Assembly (NCBI GenBank): GCA_019009955.1
Contig: CM032229.1
Coordinates: forward strand, 2,918,501 to 2,982,500
DNA from: Riptortus pedestris
Taxonomy: Eukaryota > Arthropoda > Insecta > Hemiptera > Alydidae
Length of the DNA: 64,000 nt
Direction of reading: 5' to 3'
Made by a program: the position numbers and the translations under genes. The notes beneath the pieces are model-generated. The model was not told the DNA's origin and made no database searches. It worked only from the letters and a program-made list of their open reading frames with translations. This document shows positions 25,119 to 36,273 of this stretch, piece after piece. Numbering within the stretch: position 1 is the stretch's first letter; the number at the start of each line of letters is the position of its first letter.

Positions 25119-26080
25119 GTCCGTCAAGCAGGGGCTGCGTAAACTAAGCAGATTTCCCACGTGAAGTTATACAATAGATAAATATACATACAAGTAACAC
25201 TAATGTTAAGGGCATAAATACAAACGGTAATGAGAAATCATTCATTCAGTAGATTTACAATACAAGTTAATAATCTCTACAACGGAAAGCGGCTGAATTG
25301 CACACAAACATGCCACCCAACCTCGTAGTGCTGAATAGATAGATAGACCGAAAAAAAAAACAATTAATGAAATATATCTGAATATAACATGTCAATTTTA
25401 TTGAAAACAATTTACTAAAGCTCATGCTGTAATGGAACAGAATCAGTTTTATCTCATTCTCAATTTTATTAATCCAAGAAGAAAAGAAGGTGAGGGGGTC
25501 AACAGAACATATTTGCATATATCTCACAAAGTAAAAGCAATAAAAACAATACTTGATATTCAAACTTTTAATGAAGTGGTTCATGAAATAACAGCTTATT
25601 GTTAATATGAGTCGAAGTGGGGGTTTTCTGAAGGCTGAAAAATGGAAATATTTTGGTTAATATTCAGTATAGAGAATTATTGTGTATAACAATATTTATA
25701 GTAAATGCAATTTGCAATAAGATTGATTCTATACAATCTTTCGATCCGACGTATAGTAACAGAGATATTTTGAATTTCCGAAATTCCTCCGCTCTAAACC
25801 CCCCCCTCCCCCTAGTCCAATTTCAGCCGTTAACGAACTTGATCTTTATTTGTACATAAAACGACTAAATATCGAGTTTAGTAACAATTAAACAAATTAC
25901 GCTAGAGCGGTAATAAACGAATATATACATAAATAAAGACGAATATATATATATATATATATATATGAAATTTTGAACGAATCTCATTTTCGTCATCTAC
26001 TAGGTAGGATCGATGGACATTTGAAGAAAAATTTCGAAAATCGACCTCAACAGCAGATTTTCATTAAGGGAAATCTGCTA
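25119..26080 (-). mobile_element. HINE-like element, copy 6, long variant
   Basis: Minus-strand copy starting GTCCGTCAAGCAGGGGCTGC with AAGCAGATTTCCCACGTG, and ending CATTAAGGGAAATCTGCTA. It has a (TA)n core at about 25940-25967. It is about 350 bases longer than the reference because of extra sequence between about 25180 and 25610, which may be an insertion or a longer subfamily. Confidence 0.8.
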
Positions 26081-26604
26081 AAAAATAGAATAGACCCCGT
26101 TGGCTACACTGCTGGTTACTTTGCAAGCTTGCTTCTCTGTGGGTCACAGACCAATGCCAACTACTGATGAACCCAATCGATATATGGATTATGTGATGAG
26201 AGACATGGTCAACTCTTGCGGGCCACATCCATAGCCTACATGTCTGGAAGTGAAGATGAAACCGTCATCTGTACAGTTACGTAGGAATATAGTTGTATAA
26301 AAGAGTGTTTAAAGGCTGTAACCTCCAGGAGGTAATAAGGACAGGCTAAGGTTACGTTGGGCCCCATTCAAGGAGTCAAGGTGCTCAGCTTCTATTTACC
26401 CGCCAAATTGCTAAAGGGAGCCATTACCCATCCACGCAAATCCCGCCTTTTCCTACAGCAAATTAGTAGATTAAATGCGCTAAGCTGTAACCTTCCCTCG
26501 GAGGTCAGCCTAGCTCAAATTTCTCTTTTAGCAGATTTCTATTATCCACTGGCCAGAAAAGATTCTTCAAATATCTGTCGTTCCTACATTAGAAATAGAT
26601 AAAA

Positions 26605-27219
26605 GTCCAGCACGCAGGGGCTGCGTAAACTAAGCATATTTCCCACGTGAAGTTTTACAGTAGAGAAATCTGCCAAGTAACAACTATAGTAGTAAGGAAA
26701 CTCTAAACCTATTCACGAGGGACGAATAGTTACGAAAACGGCCGCCAGAGCTCTCGGCGGAAAATCCGAAACATAGCCGAGTCCTGCCGACCTCACACAC
26801 AATACAAATGCAAATATCTCGGTTAATATTCAAGATACAGAATAAATCTATAGAACAATATTTATAGTAAATTTAATTTGCAATAAGATTGATTCTATAC
26901 AATTTTTCGATCCGACGCATAATAACGGAGATATTTTGAATTTCCAAAACTACCCCTCTAAACCCCCCCTCCCATTGGTTCGATTTCAGGCATTAACGAA
27001 CTTGATCTTCCTTTTTACATAAAACGATCAAATTCCGAGTCTGGTAACGATCAAACAAAAATTGCGACTGCTAGAGCGTTAACAGACAAATATAGATATC
27101 TATATATAGATATATATAATTTTGAACGGACCTCATTTTCGTCATCTCCTGGGTAGGATCGATGGACATTTGAAGAAATTTTTCGAAAATCGCGTCATTA
27201 GTACGACCTCAATCTGCTG
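26605..27219 (-). mobile_element. HINE-like element, copy 7
   Basis: Minus-strand copy starting GTCCAGCACGCAGGGGCTGC, with CACGTGAAGTTTTACAGTAG, GATTTCAGGCATTAACGA and a short TATAGATA core near 27090-27118. The palindrome end is truncated (AATCTGCTG). It lies about 520 bases after copy 6 in the same orientation. Confidence 0.8.
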
Positions 27220-27546
27220 AAAATGTGGCCCGTTCAAATTTATATATATCTTCTTAACCATAGTTACAAAAAATATAGAAAATAAAAAATTTCTTTTCTT
27301 CCTTAAAACACCTGTTTTATTTAAATCCCCCACGCGTTTCAAATTCTCAAGCTCCTTATCAAGGGGTATCTTTCTCTCTAACTTTTATGTCCATCTGCTT
27401 GCTAAAAAGCTTTATCAAATTATGTGCAATTTTCCAACCAACATTCAAATCTTCCTTTCTAAATGTCATTAAAACTACATTTACATTGGTCGTATAACTA
27501 CAGATCAATGATTGATTTTTTGTTCGATGACCCAGTATGTCCACAT

Positions 27547-27551
27547 TATCA

Positions 27552-27614
<63 letters not shown>
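27547..27614. repeat. (TA)n microsatellite
   Basis: Pure TA array. HINE-like sequence was not recognised around it. Confidence 0.9.
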
Positions 27615-27617
<3 letters not shown>

Positions 27618-27785
27618 CCTTTTGGCCTTGTAGACCTTAGAAATCTTTAGACACCCCCCCCCAATGGGGTTCGATATCAGAGTTTTTACATAGTGAGCGA
27701 TCAACATGATGCAGAACACTTGTTAAGCAGGACCTGGGATGAGTTTTCTTGAGTAGACTAACTTGCCTCATTATAATATCACCAA

Positions 27786-29130
27786 ATGTTAAGTTACCTT
27801 TACACGGGATCTAGAAGAATCACTTCGCTGGAAGAATTGTTTTGTTGGATTCCAGCTAGTGCACTAGCGGACTCTTGTAGTGAACTTGTGAAATGTCTCA
27901 TTTGGCGAAATTTTACTTGGTTGAGTTTGTACATGTGTCTGTATATAGAGAAACTAGGAGATCTATACCGCAGTCCGAGGCATATAAAAACACGGACATT
28001 TCTTCTTTTCGCCGCTAGAATATGAGTTATAATTTGCTCTTAGGTTGATGAATAAGAAACATGCTGATATGATAATTGAGTGCTTTGTCTTCCCTCCTCT
28101 ACATTACTTTATCCAGAAGAATAACATATCTACTTCTACACAACTCTCCATGCCACTATGGGAACTAAACCACTTAGTTATCGACCTCAGATTGTCAAAC
28201 TTTAAAAATAACGAAACTTTATCCAATTACTTCCACAAAACATACTTCTACTTACTGACTTCAACCACAAATACACAGACTCTACCCACTTACACGGTTG
28301 GATCCAAAACTGCAAAAGGTACTGGTGCAGCGGCTATTGTAGGAGATGATGCATATGAAATAACTCTACCTAATAATAGGAGTATATACACTCCTGAATT
28401 GCATGCCATACTCTTGGGACTGGCACACTTACAGGCTACAACACATGGCATTACTATATATTCTGATTCATTAAGTTGGTTACTTTCCTTCAAAAACATT
28501 TACAACACTCATCCCTGAATTACTCAGATTCTAGAACAAATTTCAAAATTAAAGACAAAAGTTGCGATGATGTGTGATCCAGGACATGAAAACATTGGAA
28601 GAACAAAGGAAGTGCAACACAGAGACAATCTTCTTACTGACCCTACTAGAGTTATATTTGCAAATGCTACAGAATACATTTAATGAAAGGCAAAAATGTT
28701 TGCATAGAACAGCAGAAAAACATCTGCAAGAAATAAAGCATTTGTATAAAGCGAGTGTCCATCCATCAGACGTGGCAATAGACGAGACGAAATTGTACTA
28801 ACGAGACTTAGGATAGGACACTCACATTTAACGCACTCATAGCTGATGACGAGAACAGAAAGACTTCTCTTAAGACCATGCCATCAACCAATAACCATTA
28901 AACCCTTATTGAGTAACTGCAGGAACATTGAATACTTAGATACCCCACTTGTATGAACTTCAGGCAGGAGGCCACATATCGACAATAAAAATTGAATTTG
29001 TTTGAGAAAATCTAACTTCCCTTCTTTTTGACATGGACTTAGAAATTTAATATAATTTTGAACAATTTTAAACAATATAAATGTTCTATTATATAGAAAT
29101 AACATAATTTTCTTATTAAAACCATTTTAA
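27786..29130 (+). pseudogene. Decayed LINE ORF2 C-terminus with RNase H domain
   Basis: The first frame (27786-28025) has LYRSPRHIKTRTFLLFAARI, a segment that usually links the reverse transcriptase and RNase H regions. After a frameshift, 28045-28518 carries YTVGSKTAKGTGAAA, the RNase H start 'YTDGSK...G.G' with Asp changed to Val. It continues with YTPELHAILLGLAHL ('.. E..A....L') and TIYSDSLSWL ('I.SDS..'). The reading then passes a stop to MCDPGH, a decayed 'W.PGH'. Around 28770-28920 a 'RIGH-THLTH-Y...C..C' tail is recognisable across frames. It is therefore the 3' part of an I/Jockey-like LINE, inactive through frameshifts, stops and loss of a catalytic Asp. It ends about 250 bases before the dys exon. 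Confidence 0.75.
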
Positions 29131-29360
29131 ATTGTTGTCTTTATTACTAGTAGTATTTACTTGTTGTCTTTGTGAATTGAATTTAATGTTTATTTATAGT
29201 GTTTAATTTGTTGTTATTTTTCTATAATTGTGTTTTTATTTTACGTTGGCAATTTTTGAGCCAAATCGACTCAAAGCGGGTGCTTGTGAATAATTTCTTC
29301 TTAGCGATTCTGGTAATCTGCTTAATTGACGCATGAGTAGCGTTTATTATAGTTTGTGTG

Positions 29361-29374
29361 TTGATTGTTGGCAG
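29361..29374 (+). promoter_or_regulatory. Splice acceptor of the dys exon
   Basis: A T/G-rich tract ends in GGCAG immediately before the first PAS codon. It fixes the exon start at 29375, because similarity to the PAS domain stops exactly there. Confidence 0.7.
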
Positions 29375-29464
29375 GCGCTGAGTGGGTTCCTGATGATGAT
29401 GACACAGAACGGGAAGCTGCTGTACATCTCGGACAACGCGGCAGAGTATCTGGGCCACTCGATG
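29375..29464 (+). CDS. dys: Internal exon of Dysfusion (bHLH-PAS factor), start of PAS-A domain
   Basis: This exon encodes 30 residues beginning [20 protein letters not shown] and ending in EYLGHSM, the first strands of a PAS domain (hydrophobic start, T-Q-N-G-K turn, L-L-Y-I-S strand, LG-H turn). Among bHLH-PAS proteins this form fits Dysfusion, the insect NPAS4-like factor, better than Single-minded or Trachealess; that assignment is from memory of the family. Dysfusion is a nuclear transcription factor that dimerises with Tango/ARNT and acts in tracheal fusion cells. The exon is bounded by a T-rich tract ending in CAG (29372-29374) and by GTGAGT (29465-29470). It is exactly 90 bases and phase 0 at both ends. 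The open frame continues past both splice sites only briefly and loses similarity there. Neither the upstream bHLH exon nor the next PAS exon was found in the window, so the introns must be long or the neighbours too diverged to see. A retro-copy is unlikely because both splice sites are intact. Confidence 0.75.
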
Positions 29465-29471
29465 GTGAGTA
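29465..29471 (+). promoter_or_regulatory. Splice donor of the dys exon
   Basis: GTGAGTA follows the ATG codon of the LG-H-S-M end of the exon, a near-perfect U1 donor. PAS similarity stops exactly at this point. Confidence 0.7.
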
Positions 29472-29754
29472 AGCTCTTACTAACACATCAATCACCATTC
29501 CCATTCACACCAATAGGATAGGAGTTTTTATTTTTTATTTTCTTCTTCCGAATGGGGCTTTAAGAAGGACGCCATTACTCCCACGGCACAGTTCAAACAC
29601 TGATGTCACTCCTCAAGGCAGCAAGGTGGTACTTAAATACCCAACATCCTTCAGTAATTAGTAGACAAATCTTAGGCTTAGCAGCTCCAATCAGCATTCC
29701 TTCAAATTTGTAAGTGTAATTGATGCTGACGGGAAATAATAAAGTTCACTTTAA

Positions 29755-29873
29755 CTAGCCTATGGCTGAAATTCAACCAAAGAATTAAACTTTGAATGAT
29801 TATTACAAATCACTTTTATGTCTCTACTAGTTTCGCGTCCATATGACACCTCATCAGGTAAAACTATACTACA
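29755..29873 (-). repeat. Penelope-type pLTR arm, left
   Basis: Read on the minus strand, this arm contains CTGATGAGGTGTC, ATATGGACGC and GAAACTAGTAGAG, then a tail that ends in CAGCCATAGGC. The 31.36-31.47 kb arm is its inverted partner, and diverged relatives lie at 53.0-53.3 kb. Confidence 0.7.
29818..29865 (-). ncRNA. Hammerhead ribozyme motif, degenerate copy
   Basis: The minus strand has CTGATGA (29857-29851), stem II GTGTC/GACGC with an ATATG loop and one extra G, then GAAAC and TAGTA. The core nucleotides are all present. Stem I is broken after the first base pair, since GTTTTAC does not pair with GAGACA, so self-cleavage is unlikely. Confidence 0.6.
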
Positions 29874-30479
29874 AAAAGGCAACTAAACTAACGGCTACTT
29901 CTTTCTATATGGCCTTCCACTAGCATTGCCAGTTGCAGAATGGCTTACAAAGAATGGCTGGTCAAGTCAGCTGATTTAGATCGATTGTTTGTTTGATTTT
30001 GGTCAAAAAACATCAATGCCCAACACTCCTCAGACCGTATTTGAGTTCCCCAATCATGGGAAATCGCAGACACACGCAGCTAGGCCGACTTTTTTTATAT
30101 TTATATATAACTTTTTTTCTTTTCTTTTTTTCTTCTTTTCTTCCCTCTTTTACCCTTTCCTCTTCATAGCTTTCCCTGTTCTGTTTTTTCTGTTTTAATA
30201 GTTTTTGGATTTTTTTTCTATTAGTTCCTGCTTTATTTTATTTTCTACTCGACTTATCGCCCAGCAGCAACAATGAATTTATATTAACTAGACTGAATAA
30301 TTCTAATAATAATAATAATAATCTTTAGCATTTGGTTCGTGCGATAAAGGGTGTAAATCGCTAAACTTGCGTGACACCAAATAATTAAATAAATAACTGT
30401 CACATTAAATTTTCTAATAAATTAAAAAATATATATAATTCACATGTTTATCTCAGTTATCTTGTTGATTTTATTTATA

Positions 30480-31260
30480 TTTTTTATATTGTGCATATCC
30501 TCTTTTATCCTCGTCTTACTTATACTTCTTCCTCTTTCTACTATAATTAGATCTTCAAAATCAAAGTTATGATCGTATTTAATCGCGCGGTCTTTTTATT
30601 GCCTTTATGATCAACGATTTCCACCTGTTGTCTGATTCTTCTTTCGAGTAATTGTGATGATTTACGATGTAACGTTTATTGCAGTTCATACAGTTTACTT
30701 TATATACATAATAGTTGATTTTAATTAATCTTTTATATGGCTTAAGCTATTTATCACTCTGTTGTTTTATTTCCAAGGGACTTGTATATTATCTGTAGAC
30801 ACCGACGAAATTTCTTTGGCTACTGTGTGGTTGCAATTTATTGTAAAATACATTTTTGTTTCTCCATATTTTTTATTTGCGAAATTATTATTCTTTTGGT
30901 TGTCTATCTCTATATTTATATATCCTTGGCCCTTCTTTTATTGTCAGTTTTATTGTTATGAAAATAAATGATTTTTATTTCTACTAATTTTATTTTCTTG
31001 AGACTGGTAATCAGTGTCATCGACAATACGTTTTCTTTTTCTATTAAAATTGTGTTCTTTTACTTCATTATTGTTTCACTAGTTTGGACATTTAATGGTA
31101 TCATTGTTAAAAACATCGTCTTTTCTTTTTCTCTTGCGTTTGTTGTAAAAATTATCATTAAATTTAAAATCTTTCCTATTGTAGTACATAGGTTTCTGAG
31201 CTTTCTTGATTTGATCTTCAATTAATTCGTCAGGGTAGCTATTTTTTTTCAGAATATCTG
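30480..31260 (-). pseudogene. Penelope-like element ORF remnant: RT C-terminus and GIY-YIG endonuclease
   Basis: On the minus strand, about 31240-31105 encodes SYPDELIEDQIKKA followed by a Lys/Arg-rich linker, the usual end of a Penelope-type reverse transcriptase. At about 30712-30665 is VYKVNCMNCNKRYI, the GIY-YIG start of the Penelope endonuclease ('VYK..C..C...YIG'), with the final Gly changed. At about 30577-30543 is DHNFDFEDLII, then VERGRSISKTRIKEDMHNI, matching the conserved H, E and R-E features of the domain. Stops and frameshifts separate the blocks, so the element is dead. The T-rich look of the plus strand here is simply the complement of this A-rich ORF. Flanking inverted pLTR arms with hammerhead motifs support the assignment. 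Confidence 0.75.
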
Positions 31261-31349
31261 CCTTAATTTGTCCTTTATCTCATTGTGGCACTTCGAGGAG
31301 GTCCTATGAAATGCTATAGAAAGTCCTATAGAATGATTTGCCTTTGCGT

Positions 31350-31475
31350 AGTAGAATTTCTCCTGATGAGGTTTCATATGGACCCGAAACTAGTAGAGAA
31401 ATAGAAATGATTTATATTAATCGTTTGAAGTGTTCATTCTTCGGTTGACCTTCCACCAAGTGGTTACATATTTCC
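31350..31475 (+). repeat. Penelope-type pLTR arm, right (inverted relative to the left arm)
   Basis: It contains CCTGATGAGG, TTTCATATGGACC and CGAAACTAGTAGAG, then TCGTTTGAAGTGTTCATTC and GGTTGACCTTCCACC. It matches the reverse complement of 29755-29873 with mismatches. Upstream inverted pLTR copies are a known feature of Penelope-like elements. Confidence 0.7.
31357..31401 (+). ncRNA. Hammerhead ribozyme motif in Penelope-like element
   Basis: Stem I 5' strand TTTCTC (31357-31362), core CTGATGA (31363-31369), stem II 31370-31385 (GG.TTC with AUAU loop, one U-C mismatch), core GAAA-C (31386-31390), two-base loop, GTA with cleavage expected after 31395, then stem I 3' strand GAGAAA (31396-31401), which pairs perfectly with TTTCTC. 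The very short helix III matches the minimal hammerheads known from Penelope-like retroelements, which are thought to act as dimers. Activity is inferred only. Confidence 0.7.
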
Positions 31476-31809
31476 ACAAAAAATATAATAAAGTAAAGCG
31501 CCTCAGTATCTTCTTTCACTCTGTGACTTTCTTATCCACGTGGCTCTCCTAGGTCGCTTCGATGTAATTCTAGTTTTTTTGGAAAACACTTCTGAAGAGC
31601 ATAGCGGAAAATTTGGTTGACTGATAAACTAGAGTCAAAGTCGATAAGGTGTTTTTTTTTCAGCAACTTCTATTTCATTTGTGAATGAGATAATTTCTCA
31701 AGATTATAATTGAAATTTGTAAATATTTGTGTACGCCCAATGAAGGTAACTCCCGTGCGGAACGTCTGTACCCTTAAAACTCGCAATACTAGTTCATATA
31801 GAAAAAAAA

Positions 31810-32236
31810 GTCCGTCACTTAGGGGCTGCGTAAACTAAGCAGATTTCCCACGTGAAGTTTTACAATAGAGAAATTTCACGAGAGCAGTTAAGGAAACGGT
31901 CACACTAGCTTTTGGCGGGAAAGTCACTCGTCCGTTAGCCGCCCAGATTTAATAATAATGCAAATATCTCGGATAATATTCAAGATGGAGACTAAATATA
32001 TATAACAATATTTATAGTAAATTTAATTTACAATACGGTTGATTTTGTACAATTTTTCAATCCGACGTATAGTAACGGAGATATTTCAAATGTTCGATAA
32101 TCCTCCCCTCTAAACCTCCCCCCCACTGGTCCGATTTCAGCCGTTAACGAACTTAATTTTTCTTTTTACATAAAACGACTAAATATCGAGTTTGGTAACG
32201 ATCAAACAAAAATTGCGACCGCTAGAGCGGTAACAG

Positions 32237-32294
<58 letters not shown>

Positions 32295-32417
32295 TTTTTA
32301 ACAGAGCTCATTTTCGTCATCTACTAGGTAGGATTGATGGAGATTTGAAGAAAAATTTCGAAAATTCCGTCATGAGTACAACCTCAATAGCTGATAACCC
32401 TTAAAGGTAATCTGCTA
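31810..32417 (-). mobile_element. HINE-like element, copy 8
   Basis: Full-length minus-strand copy. It starts GTCCGTCACTTAGGGGCTGC with AAGCAGATTTCCCACGTG, contains TGGTCCGATTTCAGCC and a (TA)n core at 32241-32290, and ends in a mutated palindrome half (AAGGTAATCTGCTA). It is flanked by A's. Confidence 0.85.
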
Positions 32418-34750
32418 AAAAGATGTGTTGAAACGTTTCTGTGCAGTCATATTTGGCTTTTGACACCAGCTGTACTTGGATATGTTCTCATCCCTTCAGT
32501 TTTACATTTTTATTGTTATTCCTATGGGTGGATGGATGTCAGCAGTACATCTAACCTAGCAACCTCCTTTTGGAATAGTGCCATATGACCAGAAAACCCC
32601 TTGTATTATAACAGTCCACGAAAAAGTTAAAATACCGATTTTCATTGACACAAATTAGTAAATGTTACATTAATGTTAGTGAATGTCCTTCAAAATATAG
32701 AAGTAATTGCGGTGGTCTGAAACATTTTTTCGCAAGTACTTAATTGTTCAAATTATAAGCCTTATTTTTGCAAGGATCGACTGGAATAAGTGTTTGTCAC
32801 ACTGCATTAAATCATTTTCATAAACCGAAATGTTTAAAAAAGTCATTTAAGTGTCATCATTTGTGTTTACACATTTATGTTTCATTATTACACCACAATA
32901 ACAAGTTGGTAATTTGAGGTCAAAAGTGAGCCTGGCTATTAGGTTGAGAGTTTTAAAGAACCGTATATCACAGTTGAAGGATTTCGGAATATCCTGAAAG
33001 ATTAGTAATTTTGAAATATATGATCCTACAATTTTTAAGAATACACTGAAAACCAAAAAGATGGCTCTAGTTTTTAGAATTCTCATTCATCTGATATTTT
33101 CTACAGTTAGTCTGTAGAATTCCTGTATTTCCTAATTGCAGACATGTTTAATAACTCGGCAGTATAGTCGTCATTAACATTAACTCGTTTTATGGCGACC
33201 TTCTGCTAAACGGTCCCTGGCATTAAACCTTTATTGGGGAATTCTAAGAATGGAATTTTTTAATGCACAAACAGCTTTACGATTTTCGCCTGACATAATT
33301 AAATAATTTCTACATTTATATTATATAAAAAGAAACAGTTGAAAATGTTTAGTTCTTTGCTGATTTTCATTTTCCAAAAGTTGCATTCATGATTGTAATA
33401 CATGCCCTGCCCCAATTCATATCTTGAAACATCATTTTTGGCAAAGAGGCGAATTGGTGTTCCAGGGTTTCTCATGAAGCTCAAAACAATTTCAACCAGG
33501 TAGATGTCGAAAATTACTCGGAAACTATCCAAAACTGAAATAGCGAAACGACCTTCACATTAGTCTAAAATCCCAGGATACAAAAGCATATCATCAACAT
33601 GTCTCAATGACAGGAGTTTTATTGTGTTTCCCAAACCTGGTGACTTCCTATCATACGAATGAAGATAAGGCATCCATGATAAATGGAAGATCTTGAAGTA
33701 GAAGATAGAAGTTTTAACTATATAGTTTTTGAAGTGTAGAGAAATTATCTGGATACGTGATTTTGGGTTGTTATCCAGGGTTTTCAGTATTAAATATGTG
33801 TATACAAATTATTCAACTGTCCATCGATTATCTAGTATATGACAAAAATTGCTTCTGCACAAATAGCCAAAATTAGGACCAGTGGTGGGGGTTTAGGGTT
33901 TGAAGTGAATTTATTAACGCACATCCGAGCGCTACATTCCGTGGGATCGAACGAGTGACGAATCTTGTTAATAAGTTAGTTTCTGCAGTTATCATTATAT
34001 ATTATTTAACTCGAATAGTATCAAAGTAATTTGTATTAGTAGCCTTAATAAATTTCGACTCCTACACATGCCAATTCCTCTTTATGCTTCTCTGCTAATA
34101 TGGTATATTAAATATAATGAAGAGGTTAATGTGCAGGTTCTTATTATGGGAAGATTCTTGTTGTTCGATAATCTGTTTAGCAAACGCCAACCTCGCGTAA
34201 CCGACTAATGTTCAAGTAGATATCCATTCCATTTCTTGGGCGTTCATTCCAAAACTAGAGTCATTACATATTCAAGGAATCTAATTGTAGAAGGGAAGTT
34301 ATTTGCTGAATGTCTTTTGCTACATCCTATTGGCGGTAAAGACTGGGGAACCCCTTATGGCAGTATGAAAATAAACAACAGCTGGTTAGAATTTCACATC
34401 TGATTACAGGGATTGAGTGACGCCCATGGGAGCCGATGGCCAACTATTTGCAGATCCTGTTGGACAAGGAACGCAGAGCTATCGGGCGACTGGACAAAGA
34501 AATGCCCACCGTTTGAGTTTTTCCAGCCGACTCGTCCGTCCGTCCGTCTTTGATTAGATAATGGGACTATCATTACGCGAGGGGAGAGCTCAGGGAGCGG
34601 ATTCCTCTACAAATGAATGCGTTAATAGATCAGAGACCGTCACATTGTCCCTTCAGCTCGGGAGATTGAAGTCCTTGCCTAGCCTCAGCGATTAATTGAC
34701 AAGCACTCCTTAACAAGTATATTGTCTCTCCGCCCACTCTTCACGACTCC
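32418..34750. other. Unique DNA; weak HINE trace and GC-richer block
   Basis: A decayed plus-strand HINE trace lies at about 33815-33900 (GTCCATCGATTATCTAGTA, GGACCAGTGGTGGGGGTTTA). About 34380-34750 is a GC-richer unique block with a CCGT triple repeat near 34529. A minus-strand stretch near 33630-33300 contains HVDDMLLYPGIL, which recalls a reverse-transcriptase box but was not strong enough to call. Confidence 0.4.
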
Positions 34751-34755
34751 TCCCT

Positions 34756-35640
34756 AAGGGCCGTCACTCCTATCACCTACTCCTTCAACTACACCCTCTC
34801 TCTCTAGTCTCTTCTAACCTTCAAAGACTACCTGTTGAACTCCCTCACGCAATGGGTTGCGCCAACTGAGCACACTTCTGCCAAAAGGGCCGTCACTCCT
34901 ATCACCTACTCCTTCAACTACACCCTCTCTCTCTCTCTAGTCTCGTCTCACCTTCAAAGACTACCTGTTGAACTCCCTCACGCAATGGGTTGCGCCAACT
35001 GAGCATACTTCTGCCAAAAGGGCCGTCACTCCTATCACCTACTCCTTCAACTACACCCTCTCTCTCTAGTCTCTTCTAACCTTCAAAGACTACCTGTTGA
35101 ACTCCTTCACGCAATGGGTTGCGCCAACTGAGCATACTTCTGCCAATAGGGCCGTCACTCCTATCACCTACTCCTTCAACTACACCCTCTCTCTCTAGTC
35201 TCGTCTAACCTTCAAAGACTACCTGTTGAACTCCCTCACGCAATGGGCTGCGCCAACTGAGCACACTTCTTCCAAAAGGGCCGTCACTCCTATCACCTAC
35301 TCCTTCAACTACACCCTCTCTCTCTAGTCTCGTCTAACCTTCAAAGACTACCTGTTGAACTCCCTCACGCAATGGGTTGCGCCAACCAGCACACTTCTGC
35401 CAAAAGGGCCGTCACTCCTATCACCTACTCCTTCAACTACACCCTCTCTCTCTCTAGTCTCGTCTAACCTTCAAAGACTACCTGTTGAACTCCCTCACGC
35501 AATGGGTTGCGCCAACTGAGCATACTTCTTCCAAAAGGGCCGTCACTCCTATCACCTACTCCTTCAACTACACCCTCTCTCTCTAGTCTCGTCTAACCTT
35601 CAAAGACTACCTGTTGAACTCCCTCCGGGACCGTCACTGC
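34756..35640. repeat. 129-bp tandem array, about 7 units
   Basis: CCGTCACTCCTATCACCTAC recurs at 34761, 34890, 35023, 35152, 35281, 35409 and 35540, with a truncated start at 35631. Periods are 128-133 and the differences are largely changes in the TCTCTC tract. Each full unit holds the small hairpin CGCAA-TGGG-TTGCG. Units are nearly identical, so the array is young. Confidence 0.95.
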
Positions 35641-35715
35641 TATCACCATCAACTATACTTTGCTATAGTTTATATACCCTTCACTTCCTGTACTTCTCTT
35701 GACACTTAAATGTTT

Positions 35716-36273
35716 TATCTAAAAGCAAACATAAAGTTCGTTAATGGCTGAAATCGGACCTGTGGAATTTCGTATATTCCAAATATCTCCTTTATGTATG
35801 TTGGATCGAAAAATTATTTAGAATCAATCTTATTGAACATTGCATGTCCTGTAATGGTGTTATTTGTATTTTTTCACGATCTAGATAACTAACAGATTAG
35901 CATTTGAGGGAGTAAACCTCAACTCTCTCTCTCGTGTCATATTAACAAAAATCACTGATATCATGAACCACTTTATTTGAAGCTTAAAGTCCTAGTATTG
36001 TCTTCATTGACCTTCCTCTGAGCAATACATGCAATTACGTAACGCGACGCCATCAATTTAGATTTTACACTCTTGATTTTAACATGTTAATTTTATCTGT
36101 TCGATACTCCAGATTTAACTCTAATGTGTATATTCGTAAATGGCTGACCTCGGACAAGGAATACGGGGTTAAATTTTTTTTAAAAACTGACTTGTTTAGA
36201 AATAGTGATTACAGGTTCGTTATACCAGTACGTGGAAATTCTGCCTTGTTTACGCAGTTTCTGCGTGACAGAC
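35716..36273 (+). mobile_element. HINE-like element, copy 9, truncated and diverged
   Basis: It begins near ACATAAAGTTCGTTAATGGC, TGAAATCGGACC and TTGGATCGAAAAATTA, and ends GTGGAAATTCTGCCTTG, TTTACGCAG-TTT-CTGCGTGA, CAGAC. The stem-loop still pairs but its loop is TTT. The 5' end and TA core are lost. Confidence 0.7.

Noticed and set aside
33300..33640. Possible reverse transcriptase on the minus strand (HVDDMLLYPGIL, FRVIFDIYLVEIVLSFM)
   Set aside because: It recalls Copia-type boxes, but upstream boxes could not be found and the rest does not fit any family well. Too weak to annotate.
34180..34760. Other exons of dys (bHLH or second half of PAS-A)
   Set aside because: I looked for coding of the bHLH region and the rest of PAS-A across the window, including this GC-richer block, and found no match with splice sites.
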